Assembly: GCA_030429585.1 (NCBI GenBank)
Contig: JAUIEU010000001.1
Span: forward strand, 1,953,848-2,017,847
Direction: 5' to 3'
DNA from: a bacterium
GTDB taxonomy: Bacteria; Cyanobacteriota; Vampirovibrionia; Vampirovibrionales; Vampirovibrionaceae
DNA length: 64,000 bases
Part shown: piece after piece, positions 26,590 to 34,820 of the stretch
Numbering within the stretch: position 1 is the first letter of the stretch
Layout: each line of letters starts with the position of its first letter
Program-made: the position numbers and the translations under genes
The notes under the pieces: model-generated
Told to the model about the DNA's origin: nothing
Database searches by the model: none
What the model saw: the letters and a program-made list of their open reading frames with translations, nothing else

Positions 26590-28167
26590 CTATTTAGAGA
26601 GTTGGGTGTTATCCGGTGTGGCCACCAAAATAGCATTGCTTTTGCCTGGCAAGGGGATGGCCTGAGTAACAGCTGGGGTGGCGCTGTTGGCGTTGGCTAA
26701 ATAAGCGCTTCGGCCACCGGCGGCCGTAATAAGCAGTTGGCGCCCTTCGTTTAAAAAGGTTACCCGGGTAGGGAAGCTACCCTTGGGCAGGGTGGCCCAT
26801 ACGGCTACTTCGCCTTTGTCGTTAATAAGGTTTAGTTGGTGGTCTCCGCCGCTAATAACCCACACGCGGTTGGGTTGCTTGGGGTGCACTGCAATGCCGA
26901 CAGGCTTTTTGCCCACGTTTAACTGGCGCAGTAGCTTGCCGCTGGCAATATTAATAGCGGCCACTTGGTTTAGGTTTCGGCTGGCAGCCCACAGCACGGG
27001 GGTACTGTTCACGTCATGGATGGCCAGGGCGCTGGTATCTTGCAGGCCGGGCAGGGTGGTTTTTTGGGTGTTTGTTTTAATATCCCACACCACAATGGTG
27101 GGTTGGCTAACATCCGCAATGTATAAAAAGTGGTTGTTATAGGCCAGGGCATACCCTCTAATGCCGGGGTCAATGCTGGCTAGCATTTGCCGTTTGCCCA
27201 TGTGCAGGCGGGTAATATCGTTGGTGGTGCGGTGGGTTAAAATAAGGGTGTCATTAGACATGGCCACACTGTTGGCAATAGGCGAGCTTACCGCCAGGCG
27301 GGTTTGCACGCTTTGGGTTTCTGTATCCACAATCACCACTTCGTTTTTGTTTAGGCAGGGGATAAACAGGTGGGTTTTATCTTGGCTGGCGTGCAGGCTT
27401 AGGGGCAGGCAGCCCAGTTTAATGCGCTGGTCTTGTTTTAGGGTAACCGGGGCTTCTACACTGGGTTGGGCCAATTGGCCGCGCAGTAATTCCTGGGTAT
27501 CCACGCGGGTATAGTACACACTGTTAGCAGGCAGGGCGGCGGCGGGGCGAGTGTTGCTGCCAGCAGTGGTGTCGGTTTGGGTAGAAGGCTTAAACACGTT
27601 GGCGGCCGGTAAGGTGCCCCCATTGGCCCCAATAACAGGCTCGTGCATGGGTTTGTAGGGCAGGTTGCCTAAAATAACTTTTAATTCGGCTGGGATGTAC
27701 AAGGCGCTGGGCAGCAACATATCCTGAGGAAGCAACCCTTCTTTTAGGCCAATAGGGTAGGGGTCTACCTTGGCCAGGGCTAGTTTTCCGCTGGTGGTAC
27801 GAATTACCCGAATCAGGTAAAAGCCTTCGCTAAAAGGGATGAGATCCGGTGGTTCGCTGGTGGAGGGAGTACCAGGGGCCGCCTTATGAATGCTGAGCTT
27901 GGGGGTACCGGCTAGTGGGGCGGCGCCGGCGGCATTGGCCGGCCGCTGAGGAAACACAGGGATGTAGACATTCCCATCACTTAAGGTGACTACCCCATCA
28001 AAACGAACATCGACGGTGGCATCCGCTTGTTTTAGGTAATGCAGCACACCGTTGGGCAGCTCGGTGGCCTGGCTGGTGGCGGTTAGCCCTAGCCAACACA
28101 CACACACCAGCAGTAGCCCTAGCAGGCGGGGTAATAATACAAGAGAAAAAGGCAATAATGTTGGCAT
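26590..28167 (-). CDS. Exported YncE-like beta-propeller protein
   Basis: 525 residues from the ATG at 28167, which gives a clean signal peptide (LLPRLLGLLLVCVCWLGL then ATSQA cleavage-like site). An in-frame start upstream at 28266 would run inside dapF and hide the signal. The C-terminal ~300 residues hold repeating blades with segments such as LFIPCLNKNEVVIVDTETQS, LYIADVSQPTIVVWDI and PNRVWVISGGDHQLNLIND, as in YncE/YVTN-type propellers. The N-terminal ~190 residues are of unknown type. Likely periplasmic or surface, with a binding or sensing role; no catalytic residues can be named. It follows dapF by 26 bases. Confidence 0.75.
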   Translation of the reverse strand: MPTLLPFSLVLLPRLLGLLLVCVCWLGLTATSQATELPNGVLHYLKQADATVDVRFDGVVTLSDGNVYIPVFPQRPANAAGAAPLAGTPKLSIHKAAPGTPSTSEPPDLIPFSEGFYLIRVIRTTSGKLALAKVDPYPIGLKEGLLPQDMLLPSALYIPAELKVILGNLPYKPMHEPVIGANGGTLPAANVFKPSTQTDTTAGSNTRPAAALPANSVYYTRVDTQELLRGQLAQPSVEAPVTLKQDQRIKLGCLPLSLHASQDKTHLFIPCLNKNEVVIVDTETQSVQTRLAVSSPIANSVAMSNDTLILTHRTTNDITRLHMGKRQMLASIDPGIRGYALAYNNHFLYIADVSQPTIVVWDIKTNTQKTTLPGLQDTSALAIHDVNSTPVLWAASRNLNQVAAINIASGKLLRQLNVGKKPVGIAVHPKQPNRVWVISGGDHQLNLINDKGEVAVWATLPKGSFPTRVTFLNEGRQLLITAAGGRSAYLANANSATPAVTQAIPLPGKSNAILVATPDNTQLSK

Positions 28168-28193
28168 AATAAGGGGCGTTGGGGGTTGGTTAA

Positions 28194-29222
28194 TTATAAA
28201 AGGGCGGTATGGTTGGCTAAGGGGGTGGTACCGGTAAAGGCAATTTGGGCGGGGCCCGTCATCCATACATCCGCCAAAGAAAGCTGGGAGACGTCACCTT
28301 TGGGCAAAAAGGTTCCATCGGCTTGGGCAGTAGGGGCTTGCCAGGTAATGTGTAAATCGCCGCCAGGCAGGGTAACGGTTATAGGGCCATCTCCGTTTGG
28401 GGTTACCCCAGCCAGTTTGGCAGCCACCACAGTAGCACAAGCGCCGGTACCGCAGGCTTGGGTCCAGCCGCAGCCTCGCTCCCATACATCCAGGGTAATG
28501 TGGTTAGGGGTGTTAATGGTGGCAAATTCCACGTTTATTTTATCGGGGAAGGCGGTATGGGTTTCTAGCGTTGGGCCCAGCTGGGGGGCGCTGGTTTTGG
28601 TAGGGCCGTTTAGCAGTACAGCGTGGGGGTTGCCCATGTTCACCAAGGTAATAGGGTAGGTGGCACCATGTGCGGTTATAGGGTGTTGAACAACGGCACC
28701 GTTGGCCGAAACATCGTTTACTGTAGCGGGGATGTGTTGTTGGGCCAGTACAGGCGGCCCCATATTAACGGTTACCAAGCCTTCTGGGGTTAGGGTTAAT
28801 GTTTTATCCCCCGCCAGGCTGTTTACAGTAAAGGTGATGGCTTCCGTCCAGTGGGTATGGTGCAGGTAGGTGGCAAAACAGCGGATGCCATTGCCACACA
28901 TTTCGGCCACGGTGCCATCGGCATTAAAATATATAAACCGGGCCACGGCGGCATCGCTGCTGGGGGGGGCGGCCACAATCAGGCCATCGGCGCCAATACC
29001 GGTAAACCGGTGGCACAAGGTGCGGGTTAAGGCGGGCAGGGTGGCTTCCCAATGGTTGCTGGGTAGGCCGTGTTGTTGGCTTAAGGCTTGCAGGGCACGG
29101 TAATCTAGCATCACAAAATCGTTGCCAAGCCCGTGCATTTTAACAAAGGGCAGATGATGATTTGGCGTGAGTTGGTGCAGAGGGTGGGGCATGGCAGCAG
29201 GGGCAACGATGGCAGTAGACAT
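28194..29222 (-). CDS. dapF: Diaminopimelate epimerase
   Basis: 342 residues from the ATG at 29222, with AAGGAT about 13 bases upstream; a TTG at 29273 would add 17 residues without a ribosome site. DapF interconverts LL- and meso-diaminopimelate for lysine and peptidoglycan synthesis using two cysteines. The first lies in AEMCGNGIRCFATYL, the second in QACGTGACATVVA. KMHGLGNDFVMLD is the usual start of the fold, preceded here by ~25 extra residues; the C-terminus is also extended past the usual ~280. The residues before the second cysteine read ERGCGWTQACG, where ERGxGET-type is common, a small variation in the active-site loop. Confidence 0.92.
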   Translation of the reverse strand: MSTAIVAPAAMPHPLHQLTPNHHLPFVKMHGLGNDFVMLDYRALQALSQQHGLPSNHWEATLPALTRTLCHRFTGIGADGLIVAAPPSSDAAVARFIYFNADGTVAEMCGNGIRCFATYLHHTHWTEAITFTVNSLAGDKTLTLTPEGLVTVNMGPPVLAQQHIPATVNDVSANGAVVQHPITAHGATYPITLVNMGNPHAVLLNGPTKTSAPQLGPTLETHTAFPDKINVEFATINTPNHITLDVWERGCGWTQACGTGACATVVAAKLAGVTPNGDGPITVTLPGGDLHITWQAPTAQADGTFLPKGDVSQLSLADVWMTGPAQIAFTGTTPLANHTALL

Positions 29223-29338
29223 GATGTTGGGGCCATCCTTTTTTAGGGTGTATTTTGTGTCATCATAGCTCAAACGAAACCGTAGGGCGCTGTGGTGCCC
29301 GCGTTAATCCTTGTTGTTTTTTAGGGGTGACATTACTG

Positions 29339-31108
29339 ATGAGCATTGCGTCGATGGGGCCACGTCACCGCCAAGTAGATGCCCCCCCCTTGTTAAGCTG
29401 GGCCCGTTTGTGGCCGGTATTACTACTGTTGGGCGTGTGCGGCTTACTGTTTTTTACCAACCTGGGCGGCTACCCCTTATTTGATGTGGATGAGCCCCGT
29501 TATGCCCAGGCGGCCCGTGAAATGTTGCAACGTGGCGATTGGGTAACGCCCTATTTTAACTGGCAGCTCCGCTTTGATAAGCCGCCCTTCCATTATTGGG
29601 CGATTGCTACTGCTTACCAGTGGTTTGGCATTAATGAATTTTCTGCCCGCTGGGTAAGCGCCGTGGCGGCCACCATTATGGCGCTTGGGGTGTATATTAC
29701 AGGGGTTGCTAGTGGGGTTAGCCCCCAGTGGCGCCACAACCGCAATCTGGGGTTGTTGGGGGCGTTGTTGTTTGCCACCAGCGTGGAGGTGATTGCCCTG
29801 GCCCATATGAGCATTACAGACATGCACCTGGCCTTGTGGATAACCTTAACCACCTTGTGTTTATGGGGTGTGGCAGCTAAAACCCCCAAGTGGTGGCTTG
29901 CGGCAGGGTTGTTTGCTTCGTTGGGGATGCTAACCAAGGGCCCTGTGGCCATTGTGCTGCCGGGTGGGGTGTTGGTGTTGTATGCCATGGTTACCCAGCA
30001 GTTGCGGCACGTGTTGCTGAATCGTTGGTTTGCACTGGCCTTGGTGATGGCGGTATTGCCGTTTGCCCTATGGTGTTTGGCTGCGTATCAGGCCAATGGC
30101 CAACTATTTTTAGACGCTTTGTATCACCATAATGTATCCCGCTTTAGTGGTGGGGTGGCCTACCACCCAGAGCCCTGGTGGTACTTTGTGCCGGTGGTAT
30201 TGGTAGGCTTTTTGCCGTGGGTAGGGCTTATCCCGGTAGGTGTTAAGGCCACGGCCAATGCTAGCTTTTGGCAGACCATCACCCAGCCTCGTCCGCCAGC
30301 TATGGCCAATACCCCTACCCCAGCCCATATTACGTTGTTTGCGGGCTTGTGGGCCTTGTTGGTGTTCATCTTTTTTACGGTGGCTAAAACCAAGCTGCTT
30401 ACCTATATTTTGCCAATGTTCCCGGCCTTGGGGCTGTGGTTAGCAGGGGCACTGATATTTTTTACTCCGCCGCAGGCGCGCTGCCAAAGCATGGCATGGC
30501 TGTGGGGCACCATGGCTACTGTGGTGGCTTTAGTAGTGGGTGTGTTGTTGCCCTTATTGCCCCAGTGGTTGCCTGCGGAAGCACTGTTTTTAATTACGGA
30601 GCCTGCCCATAAGGTGCTGGCAACGGTATTGTTGCTGGGTTTGGTTACCGCTACTTTGGTGGCCTTTCAGCAGGCCCGCTTGTACGAAGCAGGCTCGATG
30701 GTAAAACCCCTTAACAATGATGACGGCCCCCCATGGCCGTATGCCAGCGTGGCGGTGATAGTGGCCACCATTGTGGTGGTGACTGTTGGGGCGATGGTTA
30801 CCGTGGTGCCAGCGGCTAACCGTTTAACTCAAGGGGATATGATGGCCTTTGTAGATATTGCGGGCGATGACGCCGTGGCAAGCTATGAAATTACGCGCCC
30901 TAGCCTAACCTATTATACCAACCGGGCTATTCCATCCTTAGCGCGTGGGGATAAGCAGGCCATGCAGGGGTACTTAACCCGCAACCCTAAGGCCTACATT
31001 ATTACCAAGGCCCGGTTGGTCAACGATCTTATCCATCAGTTGCCCTTAGGCACACGGTATACCGTATTACCCAAAGGCAACGTGTACCGCATGTTGCTAG
31101 TGGAGTAA
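29339..31108 (+). CDS. GT39/ArnT-like membrane glycosyltransferase
   Basis: 589 residues from the ATG at 29339, which has AGGGGTGA 8 bases upstream; the frame extends to a TTG at 29255 without ribosome site. The N-terminal loop after the first span has DVDEPRYAQAAREML and FDKPPFHYW, hallmarks of ArnT/PMT-type enzymes that move a sugar from a polyprenyl phosphate to lipid or protein at the outer membrane face. About ten to twelve hydrophobic segments follow, and the last ~110 residues form a small soluble domain. Acceptor unknown. It is divergent from dapF and shares its promoter region. Confidence 0.85.
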   Translation: MSIASMGPRHRQVDAPPLLSWARLWPVLLLLGVCGLLFFTNLGGYPLFDVDEPRYAQAAREMLQRGDWVTPYFNWQLRFDKPPFHYWAIATAYQWFGINEFSARWVSAVAATIMALGVYITGVASGVSPQWRHNRNLGLLGALLFATSVEVIALAHMSITDMHLALWITLTTLCLWGVAAKTPKWWLAAGLFASLGMLTKGPVAIVLPGGVLVLYAMVTQQLRHVLLNRWFALALVMAVLPFALWCLAAYQANGQLFLDALYHHNVSRFSGGVAYHPEPWWYFVPVVLVGFLPWVGLIPVGVKATANASFWQTITQPRPPAMANTPTPAHITLFAGLWALLVFIFFTVAKTKLLTYILPMFPALGLWLAGALIFFTPPQARCQSMAWLWGTMATVVALVVGVLLPLLPQWLPAEALFLITEPAHKVLATVLLLGLVTATLVAFQQARLYEAGSMVKPLNNDDGPPWPYASVAVIVATIVVVTVGAMVTVVPAANRLTQGDMMAFVDIAGDDAVASYEITRPSLTYYTNRAIPSLARGDKQAMQGYLTRNPKAYIITKARLVNDLIHQLPLGTRYTVLPKGNVYRMLLVE

Positions 31109-31163
31109 TCCACTGGGCGGCTTTTTAAAAAGGGCCGTTATCTTATTAGTTAGCCTTTGGGGT

Positions 31164-32363
31164 TTAGTCGTTGCTGGCGGCAGTAACGCGTTGAGAATGA
31201 ACCTTGTACAGGGCGTTGGCCATGGCCTTGCCGTCCATCACAAAGGTCATATCCAGTACCCCTTCCAGCACATCGGGCCCGCTGGGGGTTAGCAGTAAGG
31301 TTTCTACCCGCTGCCAACTGGCGTTGTTTTGGTAGGCATAGGTGGTAACCACCTTGGCCAGGTTGCCCATACGGTCTGCCGGCTCGGCAGACATACGGAA
31401 GGGCCGTTGGCGGCTAGGGTCTAGTTCGATGCCGTAATGGTCAAAGCGTACTTCCATTAGGGTGGCATGCTCTGTCCAGTCGCCACAAAACACCTCACCG
31501 GGGATGCGGCTGCTCATGGTGGGGGCGTCTGGGTTGGTGGCCCCGCCGGGGTATAGTTCGCTTTGCAGGTACTTAACTTGGCGCTGCAAGTTTTCAATTT
31601 TGGCGTGGGCATCTTCGTTACTGCGTTGGTGGGCGTTTTCCAGTTGCTGGAGTTGCTGGCGCAGTTCCACGCAGTTTTTTTCGGCTTCTAGCACTTGGGC
31701 TTGCAGCTTGGCTTTGTCATCCATTAGCTTAAACTGGCGCTGTTCTTGCACATCGGCAGAGCCAACTTGGTCGCTAAGTTGGCGCACCTTGCGGTGGTAT
31801 AGGTTGTTGGCGTTGTATAGATGAGAATTCAGCTTTTCCGTTTCCATGAGCCGGGTTTGCAGCTCGTCTTTTTCGCTAAGGGTGCGCTCTAGCAAAGTGG
31901 TTAGGGTGCTGGCTTCTTCCGTGCCTAGGCCGGTGGCTCCTTGCCCGTAGCGGGATAGGCTGTGGAGTTTAATGGATTCCGGGGTGGACACGGCGGCGGA
32001 TTTTTGGCCGGAGGCAATGGTGGCGAGGGATGTTGGGCTGGGGGTGGGCACCATAGGAGAAATCGGCTCGTCTGGCACGGTAACCAGGGCCTTAATGTCG
32101 TCAAAGCGGCGGCCTAAGGTAAGGTGCTTTTTAATATTTTTAAATAGGTTAATGTGGTGCTGGGTGTAGAGGCGCTGGCCGGTGCCAGGGTCTAGGGGTA
32201 AGGCTATGCCAAGCTGTTGCTGCCAATCTTCCACCTCTGTGGCGGATACGTGGAATTTTTCCATGCGGGCCAATAGCTCCATGTGGGGGATGGGTGGCGT
32301 GGCCGAGTGGCTAAAGGTAGCGGTTTCGGTGTTGTAGGGTTGCTCTGCGGTGGTGGGTGCCAT
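31164..32363 (-). CDS. MerR-like helix-turn-helix plus coiled-coil protein
   Basis: 399 residues. Residues ~25-92 resemble a MerR-type DNA-binding domain: VSATEVEDWQQQLG, RLYTQHHINLFKNIKKHL, then RRFDDIKALV. A long coiled coil runs from about 165 to 275 (TLSEKDELQTRLMETEKLNS, then repeated LQ/QLQQLE heptads). The last ~115 residues form a compact domain (MEVRFDHYGIELDPSRQRPF, then TTYAYQNNASWQRVETLLL). The whole architecture is not a family I recognise. It could be a dimeric regulator or a nucleoid or cell-division organiser; the function is open. Convergent with the glycosyltransferase gene. Confidence 0.72.
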   Translation of the reverse strand: MAPTTAEQPYNTETATFSHSATPPIPHMELLARMEKFHVSATEVEDWQQQLGIALPLDPGTGQRLYTQHHINLFKNIKKHLTLGRRFDDIKALVTVPDEPISPMVPTPSPTSLATIASGQKSAAVSTPESIKLHSLSRYGQGATGLGTEEASTLTTLLERTLSEKDELQTRLMETEKLNSHLYNANNLYHRKVRQLSDQVGSADVQEQRQFKLMDDKAKLQAQVLEAEKNCVELRQQLQQLENAHQRSNEDAHAKIENLQRQVKYLQSELYPGGATNPDAPTMSSRIPGEVFCGDWTEHATLMEVRFDHYGIELDPSRQRPFRMSAEPADRMGNLAKVVTTYAYQNNASWQRVETLLLTPSGPDVLEGVLDMTFVMDGKAMANALYKVHSQRVTAASND

Positions 32364-32603
32364 GGGGTGGTGTGCTGCCTTTCGGGTATCCGGGTGCGGT
32401 GGCCTGTACAGGGTGGGGCGAGTAAAGGGGTACGGTTAGCCCCTTAAAAAGGATGGGGTTGCCACACGCACGATTCCTATTGTCAAAATAGTAGCACAGG
32501 CGGTGGGTTTGGGGCAGTCCACGGTTTAGGGTGTGCTCGTGGTAGGGTATCGCCGTTATGCCTAAGCCATTGGGTTGGGCCATTGTGTTGAACGGGGCAC
32601 CCT

Positions 32604-33410
32604 ATGTTTATTATTTTATGTATCTGTGGCCTGTTGGCAGGTGGCTTTGCGGGGTTGCTGGGCATTGGTGGTGGGGCCATTACCTTAAGTTTGCTAACGG
32701 TAGCCGAGCAATGGCACCTGTATACGGATAGCTTGGCGGCAGCCACCGGCTTAGCGGCCACCCAAAGTTTATGCGCGGCAGGTAGTGCGGCGGTGGTGCA
32801 TCACCGCCAAGGGCGGGTGTGCTGGCCTATGGTGCTGTTGCTGCTGGGTTCTGCGGTGGTGGGCGGGTATGCGGGCGGCGTTATTACCGCCATTGTGCCA
32901 GAATTTGCCTTGCGGGGGCTGTTTAGCGCGTTGTTGTTGGCCATGGTGGCCAATATGATTCGGAAACGTCGCCAAAGTACCAGTAACCAGCCAGAAACAG
33001 CCACAGTGCCGACGACATTTCGTCAGGTGTGGGCGTCTATTCCGGTGTGGCAGCACGGGTTGGCCTTGGCAACAGCCTTATTGGCCACCACGTTGTCTGG
33101 TTTGTTTGGCATTGGGGGCTCAATTTTCCTTATCCCCATTATGGTGAGCATTTACGGGTTGCCTATGCCGGTGGCGGTTGGTTGTGGCAGCGTTACTGCC
33201 GCCACGGTAGCCGGGGCCAGCCTGGTGGGTAAATGGCAGGCCGGCATGGTAGACCCCCCTGCGGCGTTGATTATTGGTATTGCAGCCGTGGTGGGCGGTA
33301 TTATTGGCGCCCAACTGACCCAAAAGGTATCTAAAAGTACCTTGTTTTGGTTGTTATTAATGATTATGGGCTGGGCCCTGTACCAAAACACCACGGCGTG
33401 GTTGTTGTAA
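32604..33410 (+). CDS. TauE/SafE family membrane permease
   Basis: 268 residues with eight or so hydrophobic segments arranged as two similar halves, each opening with a glycine-rich motif: GFAGLLGIGGGAITL near the N-terminus and SGLFGIGGSIFLIPIM around residue 160. TauE/SafE proteins move sulfite, sulfoacetate or other small anions across the inner membrane; substrate cannot be assigned. The start ATG lacks a strong Shine-Dalgarno. The small cysteine-rich protein gene follows by 43 bases, perhaps co-transcribed. Confidence 0.87.
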   Translation: MFIILCICGLLAGGFAGLLGIGGGAITLSLLTVAEQWHLYTDSLAAATGLAATQSLCAAGSAAVVHHRQGRVCWPMVLLLLGSAVVGGYAGGVITAIVPEFALRGLFSALLLAMVANMIRKRRQSTSNQPETATVPTTFRQVWASIPVWQHGLALATALLATTLSGLFGIGGSIFLIPIMVSIYGLPMPVAVGCGSVTAATVAGASLVGKWQAGMVDPPAALIIGIAAVVGGIIGAQLTQKVSKSTLFWLLLMIMGWALYQNTTAWLL

Positions 33411-33453
33411 TTGCCTCTTATGTTGTTGCCTTGCGTAAGGATGCCCTTGCCCT

Positions 33454-33636
33454 ATGGATACAGACTTTACCTGTTGTTATTGTTACCAAGCCAACAGTAT
33501 TTTTGTAGACCCGACCGGTGGTTGCCAGCAGCGCTATGTGGAAGATTGTCAGGTGTGTTGTCGCCCCAATGTGTTGCACATTACCTGGGATGATGAGGCT
33601 GAAACGTACACGGTAGACAGCCAGCCGGAGAGTTAA
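33454..33636 (+). CDS. CPXCG-family small cysteine-rich protein
   Basis: 60 residues. It matches the CPXCG cysteine-rich family pattern: a CxxC near the start, DPTGGCQQRYVEDCQVCC in the middle, then a short acidic tail. The first motif is TCCYCYQ rather than the usual CPYCG, keeping Cys7 and Cys10. These proteins presumably bind zinc; their role is unknown. TAAGG lies about 13 bases upstream of the ATG. Confidence 0.8.
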   Translation: MDTDFTCCYCYQANSIFVDPTGGCQQRYVEDCQVCCRPNVLHITWDDEAETYTVDSQPES

Positions 33637-33651
33637 TATTTAGTAGGCAAT

Positions 33652-33685
33652 AAAAAAGCAGGCCCTATAATGGTTAAGAGCCTGC
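33652..33685 (-). terminator. Intrinsic terminator of the doxX gene
   Basis: Read on the reverse strand, GCAGGC (33685-33680) and GCCTGC (33663-33658) form a stem closed by a 16-base loop, followed by TTTTTTA. It lies about 35 bases after the DoxX stop codon. Confidence 0.65.
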
Positions 33686-33718
33686 CTATCAAAAAGTGGT
33701 GTAATGATGGTGTCGCTT

Positions 33719-34183
33719 TTAAGCGGTCGTGGGGGTTTGGTGGTAGTGGGTGCTGCCATCTTTGCTGCTCATCATGGCATCAATGGAGAAACAACCGGGG
33801 CCGGTCATCATGATTAAAAAGGCGCTAATGGCATACAGTAGGGGTAGCTCAAAGCTGGGCTGCGCCATGCTAATAAACAAATGCCCCTGAGGAAAGTGGA
33901 CCATAAACAGGGCGCCTACCATGGTTACCAAAATGCCAAAGGCGGCCAGCGGGGTTAAAAAACCAAGTAGCAGCGCCACGCCGCCACCAAATTCGGCCAA
34001 CGCGGCAATGGCTTGCATCACATTGGGGATATCCATACCCATCATGTCCGTCATCCAGGTAAAGGGGGTCATAATTTTGGGCAGGCCGTGGAAAACAAAG
34101 GCGGTACCCACCACAATCCGAAAAGCCAGCATAGCGATGGAGGCTTTAGAACTTAAGGGGGCGTTGGGGCTAAATATCATCAT
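33719..34183 (-). CDS. DoxX-family membrane protein
   Basis: 154 residues with four hydrophobic segments and the family's RIVVGTAFVFHGLPKIM start, followed by ALAEFGGGVALLLGFLTPLAAFGIL. DoxX proteins are small inner-membrane proteins linked to thiol or redox stress in some bacteria; the precise role is not known. AAGGAG 9 bases before the ATG is a strong ribosome site, and a terminator follows the stop, so it is probably monocistronic. Confidence 0.85.
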   Translation of the reverse strand: MMIFSPNAPLSSKASIAMLAFRIVVGTAFVFHGLPKIMTPFTWMTDMMGMDIPNVMQAIAALAEFGGGVALLLGFLTPLAAFGILVTMVGALFMVHFPQGHLFISMAQPSFELPLLYAISAFLIMMTGPGCFSIDAMMSSKDGSTHYHQTPTTA

Positions 34184-34319
34184 GGGGTTAGTACTCCTTA
34201 CAAAAGTGGCCGGTTAAGGCCGTAACCTAAAAAATACGATAGTGGCATTGTACCATTGGGTTCCGTATCCGCCCACGCTTGCTATCTTTTATATATAAGG
34301 CCAACCGTTGGTTTAAAAA

Positions 34320-34820
34320 TTAATCTAAAAAAGGTTCTAGCAAAATTTTGGCGGCCATTTCGTCAATCATGGCTTTATTGCGGCTGGGCTGGATGCCTTG
34401 TTCGCGTAGTCGGTCTTCGGCTTCCATGCTGCTTAACCGCTCGTCTACCCATTCAAACGGAATGGCCTTTCCGCTTGGCTGAGATAAGGCAGGTTCTAAG
34501 GCAATGAAGAATTCTCGGGCACGGGCGGCGCTTTCGTTATCGCGGCCGTCCATGTGTAGGGGCATCCCCATTACCACACGCTTTAGGGTGTAGGCCTGGC
34601 AGGCGGTTACAATGGCATCCACAGCCGCCACGTTGTTTAGCTTGGCGCGGTCTAGGGTGGGTAGCCCCACCGTAAACCAGCCCATGGGGTCGGTTACGGC
34701 CAGGCCAATGCGCTTGGTGCCATAATCAATGGCTAAAATGCGTCCGGCAGGGCTGTAGGTAAAGGTGTTTACCGGTGTGGGCTCATCCCCAGGCGTGGTG
34801 TTCGCAGGGTTATCCGTCAT
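34320..34820 (-). CDS. ruvX: Pre-16S rRNA nuclease / Holliday junction resolvase-like YqgF
   Basis: 166 residues of the RNase H-like YqgF family, which trims the 5' end of 16S rRNA precursor. The nuclease core shows ILAIDYGTKRIGLAVTD around residue 28, VVMGMPLHMDG, and WVDERLSSMEAE, carrying the conserved acidic residues. The first ~25 residues are a Pro/Thr-rich extension. The start overlaps the preceding helical-repeat gene by 11 nt, so translation is probably coupled. Confidence 0.9.
   Translation of the reverse strand: MTDNPANTTPGDEPTPVNTFTYSPAGRILAIDYGTKRIGLAVTDPMGWFTVGLPTLDRAKLNNVAAVDAIVTACQAYTLKRVVMGMPLHMDGRDNESAARAREFFIALEPALSQPSGKAIPFEWVDERLSSMEAEDRLREQGIQPSRNKAMIDEMAAKILLEPFLD

Noticed and set aside
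31118-31137. Near-palindrome CGGCTTTTTAAAAAGGGCCG between convergent genes
   Set aside because: It has no loop and no following T run, so a terminator call is not supported.
33411-33593. 60-codon ORF overlapping the CPXCG gene in another frame
   Set aside because: The alternative frame at 33454 matches a known cysteine-rich family, so this is a shadow.
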